Positions 55,217 through 63,951 of a DNA stretch of 64,000 nt are shown piece by piece. Below the pieces are notes generated by a model. That model was not told where the DNA came from and did no database searches. It worked only from the letters and a program-made list of their open reading frames with translations. Source of the DNA: Streptomyces zinciresistens K42 (GTDB lineage: Bacteria > Actinomycetota > Actinomycetes > Streptomycetales > Streptomycetaceae); assembly GCF_000225525.1 (NCBI RefSeq), contig NZ_AGBF01000004.1, forward strand, positions 62,001 to 126,000. The letters run 5' to 3'. The translations under genes were made by a program, and so were the position numbers. How positions within the stretch are numbered: position 1 is the stretch's first letter; each line of letters opens with the position of its first letter.

Positions 55217-55540
55217 GACCGGCAGCGTAGTCGGGTGGGGGTGGGCTGGGGGCGGGCTGCGGGTGCCTGCGGCGCCTGTGCGGGGGCGCCTGTGCGGGGG
55301 CGTGTGGGGGCCTGAGGCTCTCCGGTGCGGTGCGGTGCGGTGCGGTGCGGTGCCGGGGGTGTCCGTCCTCGGCACGGCGGGGACCCGGCTTGGGCAGTGC
55401 AGCGCCTTCCGGCGCCGGACACCGCGGGCGGGCCCCCGGCACGTCCCCTTCCCGCCGTACGCGGCCGGTCCCGGTGCCGCTCCCCGGTCGGCAGCCCGGC
55501 CCCGGTGCCTCTCCCCGGTCGGCGGCGGGGGCGGGGTTGG
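55217..55540. repeat. Repeat-rich spacer between AurF-type and TetR genes
   Basis: A 324-bp gene-free stretch. It contains six head-to-tail CGGTG pentamers at about 55323-55352, a doubled GCCTGTGCGGGGGC near 55275-55303 and a doubled CTCCCCGGTCGGC near 55480 and 55511. No hairpin with a clear terminator profile is seen. Confidence 0.65.
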
Positions 55541-56479
55541 TCAGGCCAGGAGGCCGGAGGACTTCCAGAGGCGGCGGCCCACTCCTCGGAGGACTCCTAT
55601 GTCGTCCAGGAAGTCGGTCAGGCGCTTGGAGCCCGTCTGCATTATCTCGCGGCGGTGGCCGCTGGCCTTGACCTGGGCCATGGCCTCACGCCTGTCCAGG
55701 CCCACGTTGGTGTAGACGTCGGGGTTGACGAAGGCCACGGAGAAGACGCGGGCGAACTCGCCGGAGGTGACGCGGGTGAACTCCTGGGACCACCTCGGGG
55801 CCGTCATCATCTGGCGGCGCAGTTCCTCACGGGCGTAGCGGACGTGGCGGGCCTCCTCGACCACGTGGATGCGGGTGACGCCGCGGATGAGGGGCTGGAC
55901 CCGCTCGTCCGGGAAGGTCAGCCGCTGCATCCAGTCGAGGACCTCCTCGCCCAGCAGGGTGGCCGTGAAGGAGCCGGGGGTGGTGGAGATCGTCTTGAAC
56001 AGGCGGCCCAGGTTCTGGTGGGCGCGGCTGACCGGGTACCAGGGGGTGTCGCCGTGGGAGATCAGGCGGGCGAACATCTTGGAGTGCCGGCACTCGTCCT
56101 CGATCTCGGTGAGCGCGTAGCGCACGTGCGCGCTCGTCGCCGCCTTGTCGTAGATGTGGCGGACCAGGAGCTGCATCAGGATGATCTCGAACCAGATGCC
56201 GAGGGAGGCGAGCGCGGCCGACTCGTGGCGGGAGAGCAGGATGCGCTGCTCCTCGCTCATCCGCCGCCACATCGGGGTGTCGTAGAGCGACACCAGCTCC
56301 GGGGGCCAGAACCACTTGCCCTCCTCGAAGGGCGCGTCCCAGTCCAGCTCCTCGTCGGGGTCGAAGGAGTGCTTGGCGGAGGAGGCGAGGAGGCGCTCCG
56401 CCACCTGTTCGCGGTCCTTGAGCAGGCCGAGGGCGTCACGCAGCCCGTCGAGCGCGTCCGCTTCCGTCAGGGTCGTCAT
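55541..56479 (-). CDS. AurF-family di-iron oxygenase
   Basis: A 312-aa ferritin-like non-haem di-iron protein related to p-aminobenzoate N-oxygenase. The ligand set is complete by pattern: Glu98 (IWFEIIL), Glu129 and His132 (EDECRHSKM), Glu178/179 (LGEEVLDW), His205, Glu209 and His212 (IHVVEEARHVRYAREE). It is not in a biosynthetic cluster, so the substrate is unknown; such stand-alone members may act on lipids or amines. The promoter contains a dyad suited to a TetR repressor. Confidence 0.9.
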   Translation of the reverse strand: MTTLTEADALDGLRDALGLLKDREQVAERLLASSAKHSFDPDEELDWDAPFEEGKWFWPPELVSLYDTPMWRRMSEEQRILLSRHESAALASLGIWFEIILMQLLVRHIYDKAATSAHVRYALTEIEDECRHSKMFARLISHGDTPWYPVSRAHQNLGRLFKTISTTPGSFTATLLGEEVLDWMQRLTFPDERVQPLIRGVTRIHVVEEARHVRYAREELRRQMMTAPRWSQEFTRVTSGEFARVFSVAFVNPDVYTNVGLDRREAMAQVKASGHRREIMQTGSKRLTDFLDDIGVLRGVGRRLWKSSGLLA

Positions 56480-56518
56480 CGGTCCTCACCTTGTTACCGG
56501 GGGTACGTCGTCCGACTC

Positions 56519-56549
56519 TTATGAGACTGCCTGTCAGCAAGCTCGTCAA
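56519..56549 (-). promoter_or_regulatory. Promoter/operator of the AurF-type gene
   Basis: On the minus strand TTGACG (56549-56544) is followed by CTGACAGGCAGTCTC and CATAAG. The imperfect dyad CTGACAGGCAG lies in the promoter spacer, where a TetR protein would block polymerase. Spacing to the -10 is about 19-20 bp, longer than ideal. Confidence 0.4.
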
Positions 56550-56613
56550 TCCCCCGGGCGGGACTTGTTCCCTTCGTCTCCGGACCGTTCTCCTCCCGTA
56601 CGGGGACCTCGGG

Positions 56614-56663
56614 CGCGTCTCAAGGGGCCCTGGGGGCTCCGCGTCTCAAGGGGCCCTGGGGGC
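56614..56663. repeat. 27-bp-period direct duplication at the 3' end of the PBP gene
   Basis: GCGTCTCAAGGGGCCCTGGG followed by GGC is present twice (56614-56636 and 56641-56663). The second copy holds the stop codon and last codons of the PBP gene; the first is a non-coding echo just beyond it. Confidence 0.8.
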
Positions 56664-58121
56664 CGGGGACTTGAGTACCGCCTCCATCACCGACCGGGCG
56701 ATCGGCGCCGCGTCCCCGCCGCCGCTGATCTCGCCCCGGTCCGGGTCCGCGTCCTCCACCACCACGGCGACCGCGACCTTCGGTTCGGCGTCGTGGTCCC
56801 CCTGTGCCCAGGACACGAACCAGGCGTACGGCGTACCGGAGTTGCCGAGGCCGTGCTGGGCGGTGCCGGTCTTGCCGCCGACCGTCGCGCCGGGGATCCA
56901 GGCACCGGTGCCCGTGCCCTCCCGTACGACGTCCACCATCAGCTCCTTCATCCGGGCGGCGGTCGAGGGCCGCATCGCCTGGCGCACCGGGCTCGACCCC
57001 GCCGTCGACACCGTGCCGCCGCCCGCCCTGGTCGTGCGCTCCACCAGATACGGCGTGCGCACCTGTCCGCCGTTCGCCACGGCCGCCGCGACCATCGCCA
57101 TCTGCAGCGGTGTGGCCCGCGTGTTGAACTGGCCGATCGACGACAGGGCGAGCTGGGCCCGGTCCACCTCGCGGTCGAACGTGGAGCGCGCGACGGAGTA
57201 CGGAATCCTCAGGTCCGCCCGGTTGAACCCGAACGCCTGGGCCGTCGCGGCCATCCGCTCGGCGCCCACCTCGACGCCCAGCTTCGCGAACACCGTGTTG
57301 CACGACCACTCGAACGCCTTGCGCAGCGCCGCGTTCTCGCAGCCCTCCGAGGCGTTCGTCAGCCGGGTCCGGGTGCCGGGCAGGGTGTAGGGGTCGGGGG
57401 AGCGGGTCGGCTTGTCCACGTCCTCGATCACGCCCGCGTCCAGCGCCGCCGCCGCGGTCACGACCTTGAAGGTGGAACCCGGCGGATACGTCTTGCGCAC
57501 CGCCCTGTTGAGCATCGGCTTGTCCCGGTCCCGGTTCAGCGTCGACCAGGACCGCGGGACCGAGGAGCCGTTGCCCGACAGCGCGGACGGGTCGTAGGAG
57601 GGGGCCGAGACCAGGGCCAGGATCCGGCCCGTCGACGGCTCGACCGCCGCCACCGCCCCCTTGCGGCCCTCCAGCCCCTCGAACGCCGCCTTCTGTGCCG
57701 CCCCGCGCAGCGTGGTCGCGACGTCTCCGCCCGGGTGCCGGTCGCGGGCCGCGCCGCTCCACACGGGGAACGGCGACAGCAGCGGGTCGGTGCCCGCGAG
57801 CACCCCGTCCTCGGTCGCCTCCAGCAGCGTCGTGCCGTACATCTGCGAGGCGAAGCCGGTCACGGGCGCGTACATCGGCCCGTTGGTGTACGTGCGCTCG
57901 TAGCGCAGATGCTCGCCGGTGTCCTGGGAGCCGGTGACCGGCCGCCCGTCCACGAGGATGTCGCCGCGCGGCTGGCCGTAACGGGCGATCGTGGTACGGC
58001 GGTTGGCGATGTTGTCGTCGTAGGTGCGGGCCTTGAAGAGCTGGATGCGGGCGGCGTTGACGAGCAGCGCGATCATCAACAGGGCGCAGAAGAAGGCGGC
58101 GTGCCGGATGTGCCGGGTCAT
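56646..58121 (-). CDS. Penicillin-binding protein transpeptidase (class B, PbpA-like)
   Basis: A 491-aa membrane-anchored D,D-transpeptidase. One N-terminal helix (about 7-24) precedes a dimerisation domain (PRGDILVDGRPV). The transpeptidase has STFK with Ser216, SCN at 273-275 and KTGT near residue 417. Length and motifs fit mycobacterial PbpA. It lies 34 bp after a SEDS gene on the same strand, and the two should form a glycosyltransferase-transpeptidase pair for septal or sporulation wall synthesis. Confidence 0.93.
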   Translation of the reverse strand: MTRHIRHAAFFCALLMIALLVNAARIQLFKARTYDDNIANRRTTIARYGQPRGDILVDGRPVTGSQDTGEHLRYERTYTNGPMYAPVTGFASQMYGTTLLEATEDGVLAGTDPLLSPFPVWSGAARDRHPGGDVATTLRGAAQKAAFEGLEGRKGAVAAVEPSTGRILALVSAPSYDPSALSGNGSSVPRSWSTLNRDRDKPMLNRAVRKTYPPGSTFKVVTAAAALDAGVIEDVDKPTRSPDPYTLPGTRTRLTNASEGCENAALRKAFEWSCNTVFAKLGVEVGAERMAATAQAFGFNRADLRIPYSVARSTFDREVDRAQLALSSIGQFNTRATPLQMAMVAAAVANGGQVRTPYLVERTTRAGGGTVSTAGSSPVRQAMRPSTAARMKELMVDVVREGTGTGAWIPGATVGGKTGTAQHGLGNSGTPYAWFVSWAQGDHDAEPKVAVAVVVEDADPDRGEISGGGDAAPIARSVMEAVLKSPAPRAP

Positions 58122-58155
58122 CGAGGCGTCTCCCCGCGGTCGTCGTGGGGGTGTG

Positions 58156-59610
58156 TCATACGGTGCTCTCCTCGTTCTCGGGGTCCTTGGGGTCCTTGGG
58201 GTCCCTGGGGCCCCTGGAGTTCCTGGAGTCCCTGGAGTCCTCGGGGTCCTCGGGGATGCCGAGCCGGCTGCGCGAGCGGTGGCTCAGCCGGATGAGCAGC
58301 GCCACGATCGCCCAGTTGGTGACGACGGACGAGCCGCCCTGCGCCAGGAACGGCATCGCCATGCCGGTCAGCGGGATCAGGCCCGTCACCCCGCCCGCGA
58401 TCACGAAGACCTGGAGCGCCAGGATCGAGGCGAGCCCCACCGCGAGCAGCCGGCCGAAGGGGTCGCGCAGGGCGAGGCCGGCCCGGTAGCCGCGCTCCAC
58501 CAGCAGGCCGTAGAGCAGGAAGATCGCCGAGAGTCCGGCGAGGCCCAGCTCCTCCCCGGCCGTCGCCAGGATGAAGTCCGACTTGGCCGCGAAGCCGATC
58601 AGGATCGAGTCGCCGAGGCCCAGCCCCGTGCCGAGCACCCCGCCCGCGGCGAAGGCGAACAGCGACTGCGACAGCTGGTTGGGGCCCTCACCGGCCTCGA
58701 TCGAGGCGAACGGCTGCCGCCAGTCCTCGACCCTGACGTGCACGTGCGGTTCCAGCTGGCCCACGGCCACCGCGCCGACCGCGGCGAGCAGCAGGCCGAG
58801 CGCGATCCATCCGGTGCGCCCGGTCGCCACGTACAGCAGGACCACGAACAGGCCGAAGAACAGCAGCGATGTGCCGAGGTCGCGTTCGAGGACGAGGACG
58901 CCCACGCTCAGCAGCCAGATGGCCACGAGGGGGCCGAGGACGCGACCGGTGGGCAGTTGGAGCCGCTCGACCCCGAAGACCCTGCGGCCCGTGTACGCCA
59001 GCGCGTTGCGGTTCGCGGCCAGATAGGCGGCGAAGAACACCGCGAGCAGCACCTTCGCGAACTCGCCCGGCTGGATGGAGAATCCGGCGACCCGGATCCA
59101 GATGCGGGCGCCGTTCACCGCCGGGAAGAAGATCGGCAGGGTGAGCAGGACGAGGGCGGCGACGACGCAGACGTAGGAGTAGCGCTGGAGCACCCGGTGG
59201 TCGCGCAGCAGCAGGACCACCACGATGAACAGGGCCACCCCCAGGGTGGACCACACGAGTTGGGCGGGAGCCGCCCGGTCGCCCGGCGTCTCCAGGTCGA
59301 GCCGGTAGATCAGCACCAGGCCGAGGCCGTTGAGCAGGACGCCGATCGGCAGCAGCACGGGGTCGGCGCAGGGGGCGCGCAGCCGCACCGCCAGATGCGC
59401 GACCGACGCGAGCACGCCGAGCCCGGCGCCGTAGCCGGCGGCGCCGGGCGGGACGGTGCCGTCCTTGGCGATACCGACCGCGCAGTAGCCGTACACGGAG
59501 AGCAGGACGGCCACGACGATGAGGGCCAGTTCGATGCCACGGCGCCGGGGGAGACGTGCGGTGGGAGCGGGCGTGTCCGCCGCCACCAGGGTGGTTCCGG
59601 CCTTGGTCAT
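58156..59610 (-). CDS. SEDS-family peptidoglycan polymerase (FtsW/RodA-like)
   Basis: A 484-aa polytopic glycosyltransferase with about 12 helices, including two extra N-terminal ones. SEDS signatures are visible: RIWIRVAGFSIQPGEFAKVLLAVFFAAYL, LERDLGTSLLFFGLFVVLLYVATGR, and GLIPLTGMAMPFLAQGGSSVVTNW. The C-terminal tail is an unusual acidic/basic reiteration of DPxDSRDSRN and GPRDPKDPKDPENE, encoded by CCTTGGGGT-type DNA repeats. It is the first gene of a SEDS-PBP pair. Confidence 0.93.
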   Translation of the reverse strand: MTKAGTTLVAADTPAPTARLPRRRGIELALIVVAVLLSVYGYCAVGIAKDGTVPPGAAGYGAGLGVLASVAHLAVRLRAPCADPVLLPIGVLLNGLGLVLIYRLDLETPGDRAAPAQLVWSTLGVALFIVVVLLLRDHRVLQRYSYVCVVAALVLLTLPIFFPAVNGARIWIRVAGFSIQPGEFAKVLLAVFFAAYLAANRNALAYTGRRVFGVERLQLPTGRVLGPLVAIWLLSVGVLVLERDLGTSLLFFGLFVVLLYVATGRTGWIALGLLLAAVGAVAVGQLEPHVHVRVEDWRQPFASIEAGEGPNQLSQSLFAFAAGGVLGTGLGLGDSILIGFAAKSDFILATAGEELGLAGLSAIFLLYGLLVERGYRAGLALRDPFGRLLAVGLASILALQVFVIAGGVTGLIPLTGMAMPFLAQGGSSVVTNWAIVALLIRLSHRSRSRLGIPEDPEDSRDSRNSRGPRDPKDPKDPENEESTV

Positions 59611-59653
59611 GTCCGGAACTTACCCAAATAGTCTGTGTTGCGGGCCTATCGGC

Positions 59654-60190
59654 TCAGCACCAGCGCGGCGTGCGCCCGATGGTGTCGATGTAGCGGCCGG
59701 AGCCCCAGGCCCAGGTGCCGTCGGCCAGGAGGTACCAGGTCCGGTCGCCCTGGACGCTCTGGCCCCGGGTCTTGCAGTAGATCCGCACGATGTCCCCCCG
59801 GTACACGACCCGGATGACCTGGCTGCCCCGGTCGGGGGCGCTGCGCAGCAGCAGCGTGCCGGCCGTGACGCGGCCGCGGCTGAACTGCTGGCCGCCGGAG
59901 TCGCCGCTGCCGTTCCCCCAGTCGCCCCCGTTCCCGCCCTGGCCGCCGTTGCCGCCCTGGCCTCCGTCCCCGCCCTGACCCCCCTGGCCGCCGTTCCCCC
60001 AGTCGCCGCCGTTGCCGCCCTGTCCGCCGCCCCCGTCCCCGCCCTGGGAGCCGCCCCAGTCCCCCTGGGATTCGGTGGAGCCGCCCGTGGACGACCCCCC
60101 TTCGCCGTCGGCGGCGGCGGGTGTGGCGGCGGCCGCGGCGGCGAGGAGGCCGGCGGCTATGGATATCGCGAAGCGGGAGCGCAGGGCCAT
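59654..60190 (-). CDS. Secreted glycine-rich SH3-domain protein
   Basis: A 178-aa exported protein. Signal peptide 1-27 (AISIAAGLLAAAAAATPAAA). Residues 30-100 are Gly/Asn/Gln repeats of QGGNGGDWGNGGQGG type, encoded by DNA repeats. The C-terminal 75 residues form an SH3b fold (RVTAGTLLLRSAPDRGSQVIRVVYRGDIVRIYCKTRGQ ... WYLLADGTWAWGSGRYI), with two Cys. SH3b domains often bind cell wall. GGAGGTG lies 6 bases before the ATG. It follows the lipoprotein-kinase genes on the same strand. Confidence 0.85.
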   Translation of the reverse strand: MALRSRFAISIAAGLLAAAAAATPAAADGEGGSSTGGSTESQGDWGGSQGGDGGGGQGGNGGDWGNGGQGGQGGDGGQGGNGGQGGNGGDWGNGSGDSGGQQFSRGRVTAGTLLLRSAPDRGSQVIRVVYRGDIVRIYCKTRGQSVQGDRTWYLLADGTWAWGSGRYIDTIGRTPRWC

Positions 60191-60360
60191 GAGGCACCTC
60201 CAGGACAGGGGAGAAAACCTGACTGAACGCCACATTAGGTGCGCGTCGCGTCACTCGCGCGTGGTAATGGGCCAATGGGAGGCCGAGAGGGGGACGGCCG
60301 CCGCCGGGGCGCCGGGCGGGAGGGGCGAGGGGCGGTCCGGAGGGGGCGGGACCGGTGCTC

Positions 60361-61596
60361 CTATCGCAGGGTCAGCCGGGCCACGGCCCCGCCGTCCCCG
60401 GCGTTGGCGAACGTCAGCCGGGCCCCCAGCACCTCCGCCTGGCCCAGCGCGATGGTCAGCCCCAGCCCGTGGCCGGTGGCCCCGCCCTCGGTACGGAAGC
60501 GCTGCGGCCCGTGCGCGACGAGATACGCCGGATAGCCCTCACCGTGGTCCCGCACGGTCACCACCGGGCCGTCCACCGTGAGGAGCACCGGACCGCGCCC
60601 GTGCTTGTGGGCGTTGGCCACCAGATTCCCCAGCACCCGCTCCAGCCGCCGCCGGTCGGTCTCCACCACGGCGTCCCGCACGACCCTGACCTCCGTGCGG
60701 CCCGCCGACGCCCGCACCACCCGCTCGGCCAGCGCCCCCAGCGGCTCGGTGTCCGGCTCGGAGCGCTCACGCCCGGAGTCCAGCCGGGAGATCTCCAGCA
60801 GGTCCTCCGTCAGTGTGCGCAGGGCGGCCACCCGGTCCCGCACCAGCTCCGTCGGCCGGCCCGGCGGGAGCAGTTCGGCGGCCGCGTGCAGACCGGTCAG
60901 CGGAGTCCGCAGCTCGTGCGCCACGTCCGCGGTGAACCGCTGCTCGGCCTGCAACTTGCCCTGCAGCGACGACGCCATCGAGTCGAGGGCGGCGGCCACC
61001 GCGGCCACCTCGTCCTGCGGACGGGACGGGTCCTCGGTCCGCGGGTCGCCCACCCGGGCGTCCAGGTCGCCGGCGCTGATCCGCCGCGCCACCCGGGCCG
61101 TGGTGTGCAGCCGGCGCGTCACCCGCGTCACCGCGAACGCGCCCACCAGCGCCGTCACGGCGATGGCCAGCGCCGACGACCAGACGATCGCCCGGTCCAG
61201 CCCCTCGATGGTGCGGGACTGCTGCGCGTAGTCGACCTCGACGGCGAGCACCCGCCCGTCGTCCGCCGGACCCGCCGCCCACATCACCGGCCGCCCCGCG
61301 TGCTCGGCCACCGTCGTGCCGCGCTCCCCGTCCAGCGCCAGCCCGCGCAGGGACCGCGGCAGGCCCGGCGGGTCGAGGCGGGCGCCCGGGGCCGGGGTGT
61401 CCCCGGCCTGGAACGCCGCCGTCGCGTCCGCCAGCCGGGACAGCGCCAGGTCACGGGCCTGGCCCACGGTCTGGTTGGTCACGGAGACATGCACGAGGAT
61501 GCCGAGCAGCGCGGCGAGCGCGCAGCACATCACCGTGATGAACACGGCGGCCCGCACGGCGAGCGGAGCGGCCCACCGGGGCAGCGCGATCCTCAT
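60361..61596 (-). CDS. Orphan sensor histidine kinase
   Basis: A 411-aa membrane kinase. Helices at about 11-33 and 139-160 enclose an extracytoplasmic domain of about 105 residues. HAMP (RLHTTARVARRISAGDLDARV) precedes the HisKA box DVAHELRTPLTGLHA with His227, and the ATPase shows NLVANAHKHGRGPV, DHGEGYP and GHGLGLTIALGQAE. It is coupled by ATGA to an upstream lipoprotein gene, resembling the CseA/CseC pairing, but no response regulator is adjacent on either side. Confidence 0.9.
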   Translation of the reverse strand: MRIALPRWAAPLAVRAAVFITVMCCALAALLGILVHVSVTNQTVGQARDLALSRLADATAAFQAGDTPAPGARLDPPGLPRSLRGLALDGERGTTVAEHAGRPVMWAAGPADDGRVLAVEVDYAQQSRTIEGLDRAIVWSSALAIAVTALVGAFAVTRVTRRLHTTARVARRISAGDLDARVGDPRTEDPSRPQDEVAAVAAALDSMASSLQGKLQAEQRFTADVAHELRTPLTGLHAAAELLPPGRPTELVRDRVAALRTLTEDLLEISRLDSGRERSEPDTEPLGALAERVVRASAGRTEVRVVRDAVVETDRRRLERVLGNLVANAHKHGRGPVLLTVDGPVVTVRDHGEGYPAYLVAHGPQRFRTEGGATGHGLGLTIALGQAEVLGARLTFANAGDGGAVARLTLR

Positions 61597-62372
61597 GGGG
61601 TGCCCGCCGGCGCGGAGGGCGGGCGCGGCGAGGCCGACGGAGAGGGCGAGGGCGGCGGTGCCGGTGCGGCCGACGGCGACGGTGCGGGGGGCGCGGTCCT
61701 GCGGCGCGGACCGGTGCGCAGCATCTCGTCGGAGGTGAGCAGCATCGCCTTCTGCTCCGCGTCCCAGGTCCACTGGAGCCGGTACTCGTACCCGGCGAGC
61801 TCCGAGGGCGAGCGGATGATCACCGAGCGCCGGGCGAGTTCGACACCGCTGACGGCGTCGTCCCAGCTCATCACCTGGACGAGCCGGCGCTTCTCGACGG
61901 TGTAGACGCGCACGGCGAGCGTCTTGCCCGGCAGCAGCCGGAAGCCCAGCGTCAGCTCGGGGTGCCCGTCGCCGGTCAGATCGCGGTAGTAGGGCTGGAG
62001 GACGGGGCACCGGCCGCGCCCGGGGCCGTCGGCGCACTCGGCCATCCGCCGGCCGGTCTCGCGGTGGGTCGCGCGGGCGCCCTCGTACTCCTTGGGGTCC
62101 TCGGCGATCACCCTGCGCACGACCGCCACCGGGCTCACGGCGAGGATGTCGCCCCCGGGCACGGTGACGCCCCTGACGGTCTCGCGGTTGACCTCGCCGA
62201 TCTCGTACGCCGGACTCGACGCCGGGGTCAGCCGCGGCCACAGCGTGTCCGGTCCGACCGCCGTCTCGGTCGGTCCCGCCGCCTTGAGGCCCCCGGTGTC
62301 ACCGCAGGCCGTGGCGAACGCCAGCAGCAGGGCGACGAGCACGGCGGTGCGCGGGGGGCGGCTGCGGGGCAC
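61593..62372 (-). CDS. Lipoprotein partner of the orphan kinase
   Basis: A 259-aa lipoprotein with lipobox ATAC (Cys23). The globular part (about 45-215) contains PYYRDLTGDGHPELTLGFRLLPGKTLAVRVY, an FG-GAP/VCBS-like calcium loop, and ends in a Pro/Ser/Ala-rich tail of about 40 residues. Its stop overlaps the kinase start by ATGA. By analogy with CseA, which damps envelope-stress signalling, it may modulate the kinase; this is inference. Confidence 0.82.
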   Translation of the reverse strand: MPRSRPPRTAVLVALLLAFATACGDTGGLKAAGPTETAVGPDTLWPRLTPASSPAYEIGEVNRETVRGVTVPGGDILAVSPVAVVRRVIAEDPKEYEGARATHRETGRRMAECADGPGRGRCPVLQPYYRDLTGDGHPELTLGFRLLPGKTLAVRVYTVEKRRLVQVMSWDDAVSGVELARRSVIIRSPSELAGYEYRLQWTWDAEQKAMLLTSDEMLRTGPRRRTAPPAPSPSAAPAPPPSPSPSASPRPPSAPAGTP

Positions 62373-62522
62373 GGTTCTCCTGCTGATCCGGGTCGGCGGA
62401 CGCGGTCCGGGCGGCGGACCCGTTCCGGGCGGCGGACGTGATCCGGGTGATCGTCGTCGGCCCGTACACCCTATGCGGACGGAAGTCCTTTTTGCGTACT
62501 GGTGGGCGGACGGGTGAAACGG

Positions 62523-63029
62523 TTACTCGGCGAGTTCCTCCAGGAGCCTGGCCGTCGGCAGACCGGCGCGGAGGTAGTCGACGAACAGCTCGTTGTGCAG
62601 GGCCCACGGAGAGCGGCGGGAGCGTATCAGCCGGATCGCGCGCTCCGCGGTGTGGCCGCGGCGGACCAGCGCGTGGGCGACGACGAGCCCCGAGCGGTTG
62701 TACCCGTGGTAGCAGCGGACCAGGACCCGGCGGCCGTCGTCCAGCGCCTCGGCCGCGGCCTGCGCGAGCCGGATCACCCCGGCGAGCTGGGTGCCGTCCA
62801 GCGGCCCGTCGGGGATCGGCCACACATGGTGCTCGACCCCGGCGTCGGGGCCGTGACCGGGCAGCCGCAGCAGGGTCTGCACGAGATCGAACTCGGCCGT
62901 GACGACCACGGACTCCACTCGCCCCGAAGGCCCCCGGAACTCGTGGCCGCCCATCCACAGGCCGGGCACGATCTCGCTCCACGGGCTGCCCGGAGCGGGT
63001 ACGCCGGGTTGCTTCCTGCGCGTACGCAA
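62523..63029 (-). CDS. Dual-specificity / tyrosine phosphatase-like protein
   Basis: A 168-aa cytosolic phosphatase of the CX5R superfamily. The signature CYHGYNRSG puts the catalytic Cys at 106 and Arg at 112. The upstream general-acid loop may be PIPDGPL near 71-77. The TTG at 63029 is chosen because GGGGAGG lies 5 bases before it; a TTG at 63068 would add 13 residues. Substrate unknown. Confidence 0.85.
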   Translation of the reverse strand: MRTRRKQPGVPAPGSPWSEIVPGLWMGGHEFRGPSGRVESVVVTAEFDLVQTLLRLPGHGPDAGVEHHVWPIPDGPLDGTQLAGVIRLAQAAAEALDDGRRVLVRCYHGYNRSGLVVAHALVRRGHTAERAIRLIRSRRSPWALHNELFVDYLRAGLPTARLLEELAE

Positions 63030-63144
63030 CGGCGCCTCCCCACCACCCTTCCCGGGGGTCTTGCCCAACTCCGCCCGAAGTCAACCGGCTTCTTGCCCAC
63101 CCGGTGCTCCGCCTGTTCCCATGGTTCGGTGGGGGTGAGGGCGC

Positions 63145-63951
63145 ATGAGCGGACTGCGCGTCGTACCTGCCCGGCGGCACGGCCGGGAGCGGCTCTACGT
63201 CTGCCTCACGGACGGCCGGAACATCGCCTGGTACGACCGTGAGGCGGCCCGGATCAACCTGCTCAGCGAGGACCGCAGACAGGACGTGCTGGACGCCCTC
63301 GGCCCCTTCGTCACCGGCTCGGTGACGGTGGGCCCGCCCCCGGTCCCCACCCCCGCCGAACTGGCCCGGCTGGCCCTGCACCCCGACGACGACCTCGCGC
63401 CCAACCGTCCCGGCGAGGCCCTGCTGGCCGCCCTGGACCGCGACCCCGGACCCGCGCACCGGCTGCGGACCGATCCGCGGCAGCGGGCGCTGGCGGCCGA
63501 GCGGGCGGTCGGCGAGGCGCTGGACCTCCTGGAGGGCGCGGGCTGGCACGCGCTGCACTCGGTGCCGCTGCCCGGCGGCGACCGCATCCCCCACCTGCTG
63601 ATCGGACCCGGCGGGCTGTTCGCGCTGCACAGCCTGTACGCCCGCCGGCGGAGGGTGACCGTCGCCGACCCGCTGGTCCGACTGGGCCGCCGCTCGGCCT
63701 CCCCGCTGCTGCGCCGGGTTCGCGCCGACGCCCACCGGGCCGCCCACGCCCTCACGGCCGAGGTCCGCCCGGTGCTCGTCCTGCTGGCTCCCGCGGCTCT
63801 CGCGGTCGCCCCGCCCCCGCGTGACGTGCGTGTCCTCACGGACACGGAGGTGGCGGGGCTGGCCGGGACCGGCGGGGTGCTGAAGCCTGCGGACGTCGAG
63901 GCGCTGCACGCGGCGGCCCGCGACCGGACGGTGTGGAGCGCGGCGGGCTGA
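63145..63951 (+). CDS. NERD-like (nuclease-related domain) protein
   Basis: A 268-aa protein. The N-terminal 90 residues have RLYVCLTDGRNIAWYDREAARINLLSEDRRQDVLDAL; the C-terminal part has AAERAVGEALDLLEGAGWHALHSVPLPGGDRIPHLLIGPGGLFALHS, the NERD pattern related to restriction-like nucleases, with the metal site weakly kept. The family role is unclear. Divergent from the phosphatase. The last 49 bases of the window hold no visible feature. Confidence 0.75.
   Translation: MSGLRVVPARRHGRERLYVCLTDGRNIAWYDREAARINLLSEDRRQDVLDALGPFVTGSVTVGPPPVPTPAELARLALHPDDDLAPNRPGEALLAALDRDPGPAHRLRTDPRQRALAAERAVGEALDLLEGAGWHALHSVPLPGGDRIPHLLIGPGGLFALHSLYARRRRVTVADPLVRLGRRSASPLLRRVRADAHRAAHALTAEVRPVLVLLAPAALAVAPPPRDVRVLTDTEVAGLAGTGGVLKPADVEALHAAARDRTVWSAAG

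Noticed and set aside
61593-62372. Calling the lipoprotein CseA
   Set aside because: CseA belongs to the sigE-cseABC operon; here sigE and cseB are missing and sequence similarity could not be measured.
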